Shown piece by piece: positions 36,045-47,158 of a DNA stretch of 64,000 bases. The DNA is from Zizania palustris. Taxonomy: Eukaryota > Streptophyta > Magnoliopsida > Poales > Poaceae. The number at the start of each line of letters is the position of its first letter. Within the stretch, counting starts at the first letter, position 1. A program made the position numbers and the translations under genes. The stretch covers positions 59,325,318 through 59,389,317 of the forward strand of contig JAAALK010000081.1 of assembly GCA_019279435.1 (NCBI GenBank), read 5' to 3'. The notes beneath the pieces are model-generated. The model made no database searches. It was not told the origin of the DNA and saw only the letters and a list, made by a program, of their open reading frames with translations.

Positions 36045-37257
36045 GTTATCTCAACCGGCTTTATCCTCCATACCTGTCTCATCATTGGCCGAGGGTGGAT
36101 CTACTCAAAGATGGTGTCTCGCTCATCCTCGGCTTTCTTCTCACGCATCTCATGTGCCCGTAGGCGTTGCAGACACCTTTTTTGTGATTTGGACATACCT
36201 GGAGGTGCCCAAGATGGTTGTGGCTTGCTACCAGGCGCCACTGTCTTGTCTTTGTGATTTTTGGCTGAAGGGGTACTACCCAAGTTGGCCTCGCGCACTT
36301 CACAATCAGAGCGCCCTTCGCTGCGGACCCTGCCAATCGGGCCAGCCTCGTCTGGCCGGTCGGTCCAGGCTCCGGTGTTGGCTTCGGCTGGAGTAGGAGA
36401 CTTACCTATGTTAGGCTTCGGCGAGGGGGCCTTTGGGATTGGGACTTCCTGAGACCCTACTCTTATTGTGATAGCTTCGAACTCCCTATCCTTCGCCTCT
36501 TCGTGCTCATCTCCCCTGGCTCCGTCTTGTGTGAGTCGATTCCGAGGTACTACGGACAGACTGTGGATGATGTCTCCCTCCACCGCGCTTGTTTGTACCC
36601 GCTAGTTATAATACTACGAAGGAAAACAAGGGATAGTGTTAAGTTGCAGAGGGTACTCCAGTTGTGATGTGTACAGAGCCCACGGGGTCCTTGCCCAATT
36701 GTATGGTGGGGGCATTGGCGGCTCTAGTGGCTTCGCCCACTATGAGCCAAACCCACTGCCCGAAGGGGGGTTCGGCCATATCAATGGCATTTCGGACCAT
36801 ATCAGCAAAGGGTCTTGCTAGTCCGGGGGTATGTTTGGCCATTCCAGGCCAAAGCCTCACGCCATAGGGTTTGTCCAGAGCGGAGCTAGGCTCGGCCAAT
36901 GTGGTCTGAACCTATTTTGCGTAGGGTTCGGCCATTGGGTTCCAAAGCCCCTGTACGGAGGGTTCGGCCACTAGGGTATGAAGCCATCATAGTGAGTGTT
37001 TGGCAACTGCGGCCCGAAGTCATCATGCGGAGGGTTTGGCCACTGTGGTCCAAAGCCACGCTCTGACTGCTTTGGCCCCTTCAGTTGACTTAGCCTTTTT
37101 GCGCGGGGGCTTATTTCCTAAGCCTTTTTTGGTGTTTGTTTAACATCATCTGATATGTTACCCTTAGCTTCTTGCGAGCCCTAGCTGAAGGAGACATGTT
37201 AACATTCTGTTTCCACACTCCTACCTCAGGGTTCTTAGGTAGGAGTGTACATGTGCA
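36045..37257 (-). pseudogene. C gag C-terminal region
   Basis: 36583-36101 is open (PNIGKSPTPAEANTG, PPGMSKSQKRCLQRLRAHE) and matches A at 15970-16191. 36899-36639 and the DNA to about 37070 carry Pro/Trp-rich repeats like those of A. No catalytic domain. Confidence 0.72.
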
Positions 37258-39805
37258 TCATTCTCCAATAATGACCACTTTCCCTTTGGTTGACTTGGCC
37301 TGCTTCGGCTGAATCAACACTTTCTTTTTGTCGAGGTCGACGGTGTTCACGGGAAAGTGGTCTTTGTCCAAATTAATCTTTGGACTAGGGTCTACTTTCA
37401 ATCGTCCTTCCTCTATGGCTGATTGAACCCGTCGACGCAAAACATTTCAGTCGTTAGTATAATGCGAATGCGAATCACGCCACTCACAATATGGGTGTTT
37501 CTTTAGCTCGTCGACAGATGGCATGAATTGGCCTTTAGGCAACCTGAGAAGGTTGTTCTTCGATAGGAAGTCAAATATTTTATCACACTTAGTTAGATTA
37601 AATGAGTACTTGACTTCGCTAGGCCGATTCTTGGTGGGAGACGGCCAATTCGGAGCAATTAATAGGTTTGCTCTTAGCGTGCCAAACCCATTCGATCGCG
37701 TACATGTCAGCCGAATATTCTTCCTCCTCTGATTCCTCCTCGTCAGAGTGTTCCATGACGTGGACTTCAGCCCTAGGCTTGTTAAACGTCTTAATAAACT
37801 TTTTATCCTTGGCTCGAACTTCCTAGACCAGAGCCTATTGTAAGACTTGGCTAACTTCTAAGAAGTGTTGGTTGTCTAGTCTCTAATTTCAGAGCGCAAC
37901 CCACTGAAATCTAGATCCGCCAAATCCATTTCCGAAATGTCAAGACTAAAACACCGGTTTCTGGTATCACAAAAGCGCTTGATATACTCAGAGACGCCCT
38001 CGCTAGATTTCAGTCTGACCGATGTCAAGTGTGAAAGCCTAAGTTCTGTTTCAAATGTGTAAAAGTAGTCGTGGAATTTCTTTTCTAATTCAGCCCACGT
38101 TTGGATAGAGTTCGGCAGGAGCACTGAAAACCAAGTGAAAGCGGTACTGGATGTTGAGAGAGAAAATAGTCTATGTTTTAAAGCATCCGACCCACTAGCT
38201 TCTCCACACTGTGCTGAAAACTGATTGACAAGCTCTAGTGTGGTCTTGTTACCCTCACTGTCGAACTTGTTGAATTCAGGGACTCTATAGCCATGAGGGT
38301 AAGGTATCGTGTCGAAATGGTTAGGGTACGAATACATGTCAGCCGAATCTTACTCTTCCTCTGACTCTTCCTCGTCGGAGTGTTCCATGATGTGGACTTC
38401 AACCCTAGGCTTGTTGAATGTTTTAATAAACTTTTTATCTTTGGCTCGGCCTTCTTAGAAAAGAGCCCGCTATAAGACGTGGCTGACTACTAAAAAGTTC
38501 TGGTTGTCTAGCCTTTCTTTAATTTTGGAACACAATCCATTGAAAGCTAGATCTGCCAAATCCCTCTCTAAAATATTGAGACTAAAACATTGGTTTCTTG
38601 TATCTCTAAAGCGCTTGATGTATTCAGAGACACTCTCACTAGATTTTTGTTTGACTGATATCAAATGTGAAAGCCTGAGTTCTGTTTTGCCCACAAAAAA
38701 TAGTCATGGAACTTTGTTCCAATTCAGCCCATGTTTGGACAGAGTTCGGCGGGAGCACCCTAAACCAAGTGAAAGTGGTGCCGGATAGTGAGAGAAAATA
38801 GTATATGTTTTAAAGCATTTGTCCCACTAGCTTCTCCACACTGTGCTATGAACTGGCTGACATTCTTTAGTGTGGTTTTGTTACCCTCACCATCGAACTT
38901 GGTGAATTTAGGGACTCTATAGTCGCGAGGGTAAGGTATCGTGTCGAAATGGTTGGGGTACGACTTCTGTTAAACCCTAGCTCGACCCCTATGTACGAAA
39001 CCGGTGCATTCTCTAAACAGTGCGTGGATCTGCTCCTCGATGTCATCCTGGCGTGCTACCTGTGCACGCCTCTCATGCGGGGGCGCGACACATGGCGGTA
39101 TGTTGACGTGTCGGCCGTGGGGCTCCTCTTCGTGCGCTAGCTCGGGATGTATTATGTGTTCGGGCCTATGCGCTTGTCCATGCGGTGTGGGCAGCGTGGG
39201 AAAGGCTAGCACCATTGTAGGTGGAGGTGGCGCATGGTAGGCAGTGCTAGTCTGGCCGTAAGCATAATGATTGGTCTCGGTCAAAGATATCGAGGCTGGA
39301 GATGTAATGGCTTTGTCGGTACTACCGTTAGTTCTGCTGTAAATGTGATTTATTGGAGGTATGCTAGCAATCGGAGCTAGTTGTACGACCTCGGTAAAGA
39401 TGAACCTTCTAAGTGTCGCCTCTACCTGGGAGATAACTGCTGAATCTAAACGGTTGGCTAGCAAGGCGCTAACAGCTTGGTCTACCGATGCAGCTATTTT
39501 TGCTCAATCTCTAGAGAAGATAAACGAGGCGATACTGGTGTTACCTAGATCCGAGCGAGGTAGGTGACATTGATGTCGCGCTTGATGAAGCCTGAGCGTG
39601 TTTTGACGTATCTCCGAAGCATGAGGTCTTGGAGTGCCTTCATCTTTGCCTCGATCTCTGCTCGATCTTGTCCGGGAATATCTTCAAGGGTAGGCGTCAT
39701 GATGTTGCGGTTGTCGATATCCGCACCTCCTGTGGGATCCATCGACGATGTAGACGTAGTAGTTGTCGTAGATGTACTCGCACCCGATGTAGATGTACCC
39801 ATCAT
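37258..39805 (-). pseudogene. C gag with internal tandem duplication
   Basis: Start ATG 39803-39805 (MMGTSTSGASTSTTTTT), shared with A. 39464-38970 is a Pro/His-rich N-terminal region. Capsid helices (STAFTWFSVLLPNSIQTWAEL, YIKRFCDTRNRCFSLDI) are at 38337-37876. A second, diverged copy of part of it (YIKRFRDTRNQCFSLNI) lies at 38694-38470. 37440-37258 is the basic tail. Confidence 0.83.
37701..38964 (-). repeat. 632-bp tandem duplication in C gag
   Basis: Copy 1 about 37701-38332, copy 2 about 38333-38964. Both start TACATGTCAGCCGAAT and end GGTTRGGGTACGA. The copies differ at many sites, and A has only one. Present as head-to-tail repeat. Confidence 0.85.
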
Positions 39806-39818
39806 GTTGGCGTAGCTT

Positions 39819-39836
39819 TCCCTAGCGGAGTCGCCA
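39819..39836 (-). promoter_or_regulatory. Primer-binding site of C (tRNA-Arg type)
   Basis: Element strand TGGCGACTCCGCTAGGGA, seven bases from the LTR. Two changes from the Ogre/Tat consensus as I know it. Confidence 0.82.
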
Positions 39837-39843
39837 AAAAGTG

Positions 39844-40530
39844 TGTTGACACGAAAACGTGCCCCAGCACTTGGGTAGCAATCTGAACCGAACCTGACTG
39901 ATTCGAAGCTAGCAATCTGTTACGTAGATTAACAAGTATTTCACAGGCGAAGTAACAAGGTGATAGCAATATATTACGTAGATTAACGGGTACTTCACAG
40001 GCGAAGTAACAAGGATTACCACTGTTTTGACGTGGCTGACGGAGGGCATCCACACAAACCCATGAAGGTTTCATAAAAGTATAGATAAAAGTAATAGTAC
40101 AGTTCAAAGCAAAGGGCTTTGTGTTTGATTTATGTTGGGGAGTTAATGAACCGGCCTCACCCCTATATTTATAGGGGCTAGTTTTCTAATCTCTAAGATT
40201 AATCTATTAAAATTCGGCCTAATCATGCGTAGGGATAAAATTAACCAGAATCAGACTCAAACTCTATCTCTGGAATTCAGCCCGAAGTGGGCCTTCGGCC
40301 AAGCCCGCCGAAGCCTGCTCCTTGGGCCGAAGCTTCAGTGAGGCAGGCCTCTCAAGGCCTTCGGGCCGAAGCTAGCAGGTCTGCTGGAAGCTTCCGAAGC
40401 CCATAGCTTCAATGGGCCTTCGGCCCTATAGGGCTTTGGCCCAATCCAGGACATGTATATTTTTGGCCCAAATTACAAAAATTGTTATTTTGATAATCTT
40501 AACCATTTAATGCCATTTTTTCTATCAACA
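39844..40530 (-). repeat. 5' LTR of C, internally deleted
   Basis: 687 bp against 1.24-1.35 kb for A and D. About 0.6 kb is missing just after the first 30 bases (CACTTGGGT joins AGCAATCTG). TATA-like box at 40164-40173 and GAAGCTTC at 40329-40336 and 40387-40394 are kept. The lost part lies downstream of the TATA on the element strand, toward R/U5. Confidence 0.9.
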
Positions 40531-41417
40531 GATTCACGTTTTGCTTAATTTCATGGGGGAACCTAGTATTTGTCATCCTTATGGCATTTTGTGAGGGGGG
40601 GCATGATTTAATTATTTTGCATTGGCTTCCTTATGATGAATTGCTGATGCATTTAGTTTATTTTATACGCCTTTCTATTATTGTCATTATCATGATGCTT
40701 TCAGCTCTGATTGATATATCTACCTTCATTATGAGCATGATTTTAATTTACAAAAATTCCAAACTTGATCACTGCTTAGTCTTGTGTCTAGCATGTGTTA
40801 TGCAGAGTTGCTTTAGCTATCTTTTGTCTGCCTCGTAGCTAGAATCCTATACTTTGGATGCAAAACTACAAATTTAAAATAATATTGCCTTTCATGGAAT
40901 TATCCAACAATTAATACTCAACAAAAATCAATATCCACGATTAATGTGCTAACAATGAAAAGATCCAGGCGGGTTTGCTTTTGATGGTAGTTCTTGACCT
41001 AGGCTTGGCTTGGTTGGAAAGTATAAGGCGGACAAGCGAATATCCCCTAGCAATATCAAAAGAATTGCAAGTCTAAATCATTTGCTTATCAAGTTTGCTA
41101 AATGCTCCATGAAATTGGACTTGCCTTCCTGTGTAGACATTGATTAGCTTTTGCAGTTCTTGCTTTCACTTGTCTAGATAACTAGTCTAAGTGGTGATGC
41201 TTTTCTTTTTAACAATATGAAAAATTCATGCCTCAAACATTGAATTTGGAATATGCTAGCTTGAGATGAGCATCTAAGTCTGACATTATGGTTTGGCATA
41301 TTATTGCACTACATGACTTCACATTTTTCATCATTTCGAAGCCCTGCATCGAGTATTGCTCCTTGATTCTTGCATTGCCAAAGGGGGAGAGAATGCCCTG
41401 TTGCCTACCAAAGGGGA
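40531..41417 (+). mobile_element. SIRE 3' untranslated remnant S3
   Basis: Plus-strand copy of the post-pol region of a SIRE element, aligning with the reverse complement of about 24480-25480 (for example GTATTTGTCATC..TATGGCATTTTGTGAGGGG). It ends in the purine tract TGCCAAAGGGGGAGAGAATG and is cut at 41417 by T2. Its pol side is cut at 40530 by C. No coding sequence. Confidence 0.85.
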
Positions 41418-42340
41418 TGTTGGGGGAATAAGTTTTCCCTTGAACAGGGGCCAAATGATGTCAGCCTCCGACAGCCTTTGGCCCAGAGCCCAACACTATC
41501 GAAGCATGTTTCTATCTGGAGAAGCTTTTTCTAAGTTTCAAGGTCCTCTTCGGAGCCCTTTGGAGCGAGGCCTCTAAACCCCTTCGGAGCCTCCAGAGTG
41601 AAGCCCCCAAGATCCCATTGAAGTTTGCCAGAAGCTAAGTCTCAGGCTAGTTTCAAAGTTATCCTTCGAGCTCTGTTGAGAGTTAACCTTTGAGCTCCCT
41701 TTGGAGTCCCTCAGAGCCAGTCTCTGGACCCTTTCTAGCCAATTCAAAGCTAAGTCTCCTAGAACCCAGTTCGGAGTACAGTTCGGAGTATACTTTGAAG
41801 CCCACTTCGGAGTGTACTTCAAAGCCTCCCTTACGGCCTCCGCCTGAAGAGCTCCGGCCCCTACTCCGAATCCAGCAAATATTTATACCTCACTACAGTG
41901 TAGAAGTCATACTAGGGGCCCCTCTGCCCCTAGTATGTTGTTTAGCTGGTCAACAATTGACGTTTATCTGACATGTCTGTAAGGCTATAAAGCACTTTGT
42001 ACAGTAGCTAGCTCCTTTTTCCCTTTTTGCCCCTATAATCCTATGACTTAAAGAGGGCATTTTGGTCATTTCCTTTGGCCTGCGTGCCTATAAAATCAGG
42101 GCCAAGCGCTTGTAACAGTTTAGCTTCTCCAGGGTCATAAGAACCCTGGAACTCACTACACTCCATCAAGGCATACTATGCCAAATCCACTACAAACTAG
42201 ACGTAGGGCTATTATACTCTAGGGGAGGTCCGAACCAGTATAAAACTTTTCTCCCTCTGAGAGAACCCTTTGAGGTTCATTTTACACACCATATACACAC
42301 ATACAAAACCTATGCTATAGCTAACACAATTGCTACAACA
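41418..42340 (+). repeat. 5' LTR of T2
   Basis: 923 bp, TGTTGGGGGAATAA...GCTACAACA. It starts like the R2 LTR but is otherwise different. A canonical TATA box TATAAAAT lies at 42089-42096. Between about 41530 and 41870 there are repeated CTTCGGAGT/CTTTGGAGC-type words. Confidence 0.87.
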
Positions 42341-42342
42341 GT

Positions 42343-42360
42343 TGGCGCCGTCCGTGGGGA
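42343..42360 (+). promoter_or_regulatory. Primer-binding site of T2
   Basis: TGGCGCCGTCCGTGGGGA, two bases after the LTR; all 18 bases identical in R1 and R2. Confidence 0.88.
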
Positions 42361-43635
42361 CCTTAGTCCTAAAAGCTAAGTTTTGTGCCACTGTCTGCAA
42401 TTCGAAGTGCGCTTGAGGGGGGAGCTTCAAAGCTTTCTTTCTTCGCGCACCCTCCGGCAAGGGGCTTCGGGTGCAGTTCTAAGGCCTTCTTCGCCTTCCT
42501 CCATCCTTCGCGCTTCGGAGCTCACCCTCCAATAAGGGACTCCGCTTCATGTTTCGAAGGCCGTCAAAGCCCCAGGGGCTACAAGGCAAGTTTTCACCCA
42601 CTTTACGAGGTATGTAGACTGCCAAAGCATCCCTTCGATGTACCAATATGCAATTACATTAATCAAAGCCCAGCTTCACCTTTAAGTCGAAGCCTTGCTT
42701 CGCCTTTAAAGCAAACTTTTGCTCCATCTTATTGAAAGTTGAAGCCTCGCTTTGTGTTTTAAAACTGAAGCTATGCTTCGCGTTTTGAAATCGAAGCCTC
42801 GTTTCCTTTTAAAGATTCGAAGCCTTGCTTCATCTTATCAAAAAACTGAAGCCTTTATTAGCCTTGTTTAAAATTCGAAGCCTTGCTTCGCTTTACAAAT
42901 CCGGAGCACCCCTCCGAAGGCTACACAACGCCTCTAGGCCCGTAGCAGTGGGCTTTGAGACTTCCGGGCGACGGCTCAGCAAGTCCGGGATTCCAAGCTC
43001 TGTCCTAATGCATCCCCGGGTCAAAGGTGACCCAGGGTCGTAGGTGACCCAGAGTCGAAGGTGGCTCAACTTATCACAGGTTCGGTGAATCCACACCACA
43101 TATCCATTTTACTACAGGATCAAGCTCAAGAAGCATTGCTTCGTTATCTGAACGCGCACCGAGGCCTCGCTTCGCGTGACGTGATCTAATCTAAAAATTA
43201 AGCACCTCGAAGTCATGCTTCGCTTAAAATCTAAGTGCGTTTCGGAGCCTTGCTCACGCACAGCATCCAACTCCAAGCATGCTTCGCTTAATTTGGCTAC
43301 GCTGAAGCCTTGCTTCGCTCCAAATTAATGCATTTGAAGCCCAAAAGAGGCCTTCGCTCGGTGTAATATAAGCATCCGAAGCCGCCAAAAAGGCGCACCC
43401 CTTCGCATTTTTAATTGCCCGCACCAGCAACGACTAAGTCCCTAGCTGCCACGAGCAAGGGGGAAGTATGTATGCGAAGTGTGTGAATGTAATGCGCAGT
43501 ACAAGCATGACAACCTAAAAATGTTCGATGTCATGAAACCATGTGAAGCATGTAGACGAAGTATGCAAATACAACAAATCTCATTCATTGAATGATAATT
43601 GAGAAGTATGTTACAAAAACACTTCGAAAACAAAA
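42361..43635 (+). repeat. Noncoding interior of T2 with GAAGCCTTGCTTCG repeats
   Basis: No gene seen. From about 42670 to 43340 a degenerate motif, consensus TCGAAGCCTTGCTTCGC followed by a T/A-rich spacer, recurs every 25-50 bases (more than ten recognisable copies). The core is an imperfect palindrome GAAGC..GCTTC. It corresponds in position to the tandem-repeat region of R2 between pol and the antisense ORF. Confidence 0.7.
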
Positions 43636-46327
43636 TTATGAGTAGTCGATATCTAAGCCTAAGAAAAAGCAAGCTCGAGGCCCCAACCCTCGCTTGCCCT
43701 TATTTCGGCCAGGGCCCCCTCGGCTGGATGAAGCCTCGTCGGAGCCTGCTCTCCCATGTCCGGTTCGTCCACACCCCAAAGCCCGCATACCTCGTCTTCC
43801 ACTTTGCAGGTTCGTCCAAGTCTGCAAGGCAGGCAGTGCCGTGTCGAAGGCAGAGAAGTCTAAGGCTTCATCGCCTGCCAAGGCCATTCACGAAGGTTAT
43901 ACCCCCTCGCTACGTGAGTCTATTGCGAAGCAGCTTAAGTCGGGCGAGGAGGAAGAACTCCGAAGCAGCTCCATCTTCATGATAGCCAGCAGCTCCTAGG
44001 CTACTTCGGGGATGGCTTCGCCGTTAGGCCCCCTCAGAAGCATGAACCGAGGGGGGCCTTCGGACCTAGCTACCTCGAGGAACACCAATAATTGGTGAAG
44101 ATATTCAGAGTCCTCAAGTACTTCGAAGTCAACATTCGGACACTGAGCCTGAGCAGGTATAAAGTACCCCCACATTTATATTAATAAACTGATAAGTTTT
44201 TACAAGCCTACAGCTAAGAATTACAAGGAGCCTAAGGAGATATACACGTTCGGAGGCGGACGTGCCGACGTCGAAGGCTGAGCTGGCGAGGCATGTGCCC
44301 TGGCTCGGTGAAGACGGATGGCCTTCTAAAGTTTGAGGAGTGCTTCGCAGCCTTAGGCCTTCCAAAGCTCCTGAAGTCACCGCCAGGCTCCATGGACGCC
44401 GGCCGGAGGCGTCACCAAGTGTTGGCCTCCAAAGGCCACAGGAGTCGCCGAGGTTGCTGCTTCGAGGTGGTTGCACCCCGCGTCATGAAGCATTTGCAAC
44501 ACCCCTTGACCCGCCACTCGGCCGGCCATCAAGGTGAAGCCCTTCAAAGATTGCTCCGCCGTCGCAGCCACTACCTTCAAAAAGTCGACGCGGTCCCTAA
44601 TTGGATCCTAACTGCTGAAGCTAGAGCCCGACATTCGGTCCCTATTTGTTCTAGGACCTCGGTCAGGCTCAGAGTGGCTTCGTCGATATTGCCAACGACG
44701 AAGTTTTCAAGGCAGTGGCTGGCTTGGCGAAGCTTGGAGTTCTCCTCTACCTGCTGGGCTCCAGCATCCTTCGCAGCCTGAAGCTCCACTCGGAGCCTGT
44801 CGGTCTCTGAGGCCAAGGCTTCACTAGCCTTGTCGGCCTCAGCCCTCGCCACCTCGGCTGAGGCTTCGGCCCACCTTCGCTTCTCGGCTACCACCGAGAC
44901 TTCGTGTCAGAGGGCATCCCTCTCCTCCGCCAAGCGTGCCATCCGCCTGTCTGCAGAGGATGACGATGCCGCGTTCAGTGCGAAGGCCTGAAAGAGTTCA
45001 AAAAAAATCATAAGTGTTGATCGAAGCCATCGCCCGAAGCCGTCGTCGTCGAGGTCTTCGCTACCACCTCAGTAGCTATTGCCGGAGCCCTTGCTGGCTC
45101 TGCTTCTGTTTGAGGGTTCGTGACCGTTGCCTCCTCCGGAGTAGGGGCTTCAGTCGCGAGGACCTCTGACTGAACCCTCGAAGCTTCAGGCTCTTCTTCG
45201 TCCCCCCTTTTCCTCTTGGAGCCGATTGTCAAAGGTACAAGGTGGGAGAAGTCTGGCAGAGCTTGGACCTCCTCGAAGCTGAGCAGGTTCCACACCCTAT
45301 TCCAGTGCTCCCAGGTCCCCACCAGAGCAAGTCGTTGGGCTTTCTCCTCAGTTGTCGGGGCCCCGACAGCACGCTCCACCGCCATGATGGCCTCCTCCGG
45401 AGTCCTCACTTCAAGAGTGGCTTCATCAAGATTCCAAGTCAGAGTAAAGTTTTTAGAAAAGTATGAAAGTGGATAAAGGCTTCGAAATCTTACCAAGGCA
45501 TTATGTTGCCACTTCATTTAGGCCCCCTCGGTCCGAAGGTTGGAAGAGACCCTCCGGCCAGGAGCGCGCAAGGGGGCTGAGATCCTCGAGTTAAGGGTGT
45601 CGGGGCTCGTCTTCACCACCCCTTCGCGACGATAACAGATAAGGGCATTGGTACTCCGAAGGGGAGAGTTCGTGCCAACGGAGGCGTAGAACCACTCTTG
45701 ATCCCACTTCGAGTACCATTTGCTGTTGGCGGCCCTCGCTGGGAAGGCATATTGGTACTCCCTCCGAAGCTGGAAGTTGGCGCTGCCGAAGGCCAAAGCC
45801 CTCTTGACGCGGTCTGCACCTTCCCTTGGCTGCGGTTGGTAGTTAGCATCATGAAGGGCGACGAAGACATCGGCATGGCCCTCGCAGCCTTTGGCCCTCA
45901 TGGCCCATTCAAAAACTGCAAGCCTCACCACGGTGTTGGGCGAAAGTTGAGGAAGCTCGAGATTTTAAGCCTTTAGGACTTTGCTCAGCATCCCCACTGC
46001 CGGCAGTCCGAGGCCGGCTTTGAAGAAGGCCTCGAACAACACCACTTCATCAGCTCGAGTCCTCGGTATGGCCTCCAACTTCTCCGGCACTCGAAGTTGT
46101 ATCTTCGGAGAGATCTTCCCCATGCAGGCCCTTCGGACAGACTCCTTTGTCTAGATCGAGGCCCTCATCTCCAATGTTTGCTCGAACTTGTCGGATGGCG
46201 ACCGAAGATCCTTCGGCCCCAACTGCCTCGCTGCAGGCTTCACTGCCACTACTGCCGCTGCCTGCGCTTGAGTAGAGCTCGAGCTCGAGCCCAAGGCCAA
46301 AGCCTTCGAAGCAACTTTCTTAGGCAT
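43636..46327 (-). pseudogene. T2 antisense ORF (Transposase_28-like, coiled coil)
   Basis: Start ATG 46325-46327 (MPKKVASKAL), 68 bases from the D insertion. Exon 1 (to about 45492) carries the domain shared with R2: GLGLPAV, LPQLSPNTVVRLAVFEWAMRAKGCEG, QYAFPARAANSKWYSKW. It holds three in-frame stops. A donor GGTAAGATT lies at about 45491. Exon 2 (45450-45008) has AVGAPTTEEKAQRLALVGTWE and a basic KRKRGDEEE stretch. 44894-44577 is coiled coil (KASEALASETDRLRVELQ). 43887-43636 is a Gly/Arg-rich C-terminus. Function unknown; nuclear location inferred from the basic stretch. Confidence 0.75.
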
Positions 46328-46394
46328 TTCTGTGGAGCTTCGGGGCGAAGGGCGCTAAAGCTTGCGAAGGGTGCTTCGCACGAAGCTAAGGAGG

Positions 46395-47158
46395 TCTTGA
46401 CAAGGAAATGTGCCCCCGCACTTGGGTCAGTTCGGCGATCCAAAAGTGCACAGATACTTAGGGATAGGCCTAAGCGTGACGTAGCACCGACGCCGCGTTC
46501 CAACTACCCTTAGTCGTGACAAGGAGGGTGGAGTCGCCAGGCAACCAGATTACACTAAATAATCCAATTAGCCGAAAGCGATAGATTGAACAGAATAAAA
46601 TCAGCACACCAGTCGGAGCCCGTCTGGTTCGAAGTCTAATACGAAGGGGTCACCGAAGTATACCTTCGGCGTCTGATGCGAAGTGTTCCACCGAAGGGTG
46701 CTTCAGCATTCGGACTGATCCGGCCAAAGATGGACTCCGGATGGATCTAGACGTGGTGATCACATCCGAACAGCGGGGTTCGGCGTGAGATCTCCGATAC
46801 AGCAAACTACGAAATAATGACGCGAGGGCCGCGTGCGACCGCAACTTCGTCAAGTGTGGAGTATGATCATGGCGAAGGTCGTCACGATGAAGTATGCTGG
46901 CGAAGCCTGTTGCCGGAGCCTGTAGTCCCGCCGAAGGGCACCCTGGGGACCTCCAAAACCGATTTCTCAGCTCCGGACTCCTCTGACGAAGTAGCTCCGA
47001 ACGTGCGAACCGGCAACAAAGACGATTTGAAGTACCAATTCGGCCTGAGGACCGAGTTTTGCCAAGTGTTGCACTAGTAGCGAAGGTAGCAATCTGTTAC
47101 GCAGATTAGCGGATACTTCACAGGTGAAGTAACAAGGTGATAGCAATCTATTACATAG
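46395..47158 (-). repeat. 3' LTR of Tat element D, left piece
   Basis: Homologous to the A and C LTRs (GTGCCCCCGCACTTGGGTCAGTTCG); it begins TCTTGACA with the terminal TG mutated to TC. Interrupted at 47158 by R2. Confidence 0.85.

Larger units (their letters stand above)
31579..40530 (-). mobile_element. Tat element C (tRNA-Arg group), 3' LTR missing
   Basis: Minus-strand relative of A: 5' LTR 40530-39844, primer site, gag, protease, RT, two RNase H domains, integrase. It ends at about 31579, in sequence that in A lies about 60 bases inside the 3' LTR boundary. The 3' LTR and the polypurine tract are gone and SIRE1 gag follows. No target duplication can be assigned. Contains a 632-bp tandem duplication in gag. 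Confidence 0.9.
41418..46394 (+). mobile_element. Tat element T2 with antisense ORF and no gag-pol
   Basis: Plus-strand 5' LTR, primer-binding site identical to those of R1 and R2, about 1.3 kb of noncoding repeat-rich DNA, then a minus-strand gene homologous to the antisense gene of R2. No gag, RT, RNase H or integrase sequence was found between primer site and antisense gene. The right end is cut by element D at 46394 (flanking GGAGG), so the 3' LTR is not in the window. Left flank GGGGA (41413-41417). Confidence 0.78.

Noticed and set aside
43158..43440. Possible gag-pol remnant in the T2 interior
   Set aside because: Reading all frames I found no RT, RNase H or integrase motif; only GAAGC..GCTTC repeats.
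46097..46513. 138-codon plus-strand ORF across the T2-D border
   Set aside because: It crosses an insertion junction and is a shadow of the antisense gene on one side and LTR on the other.
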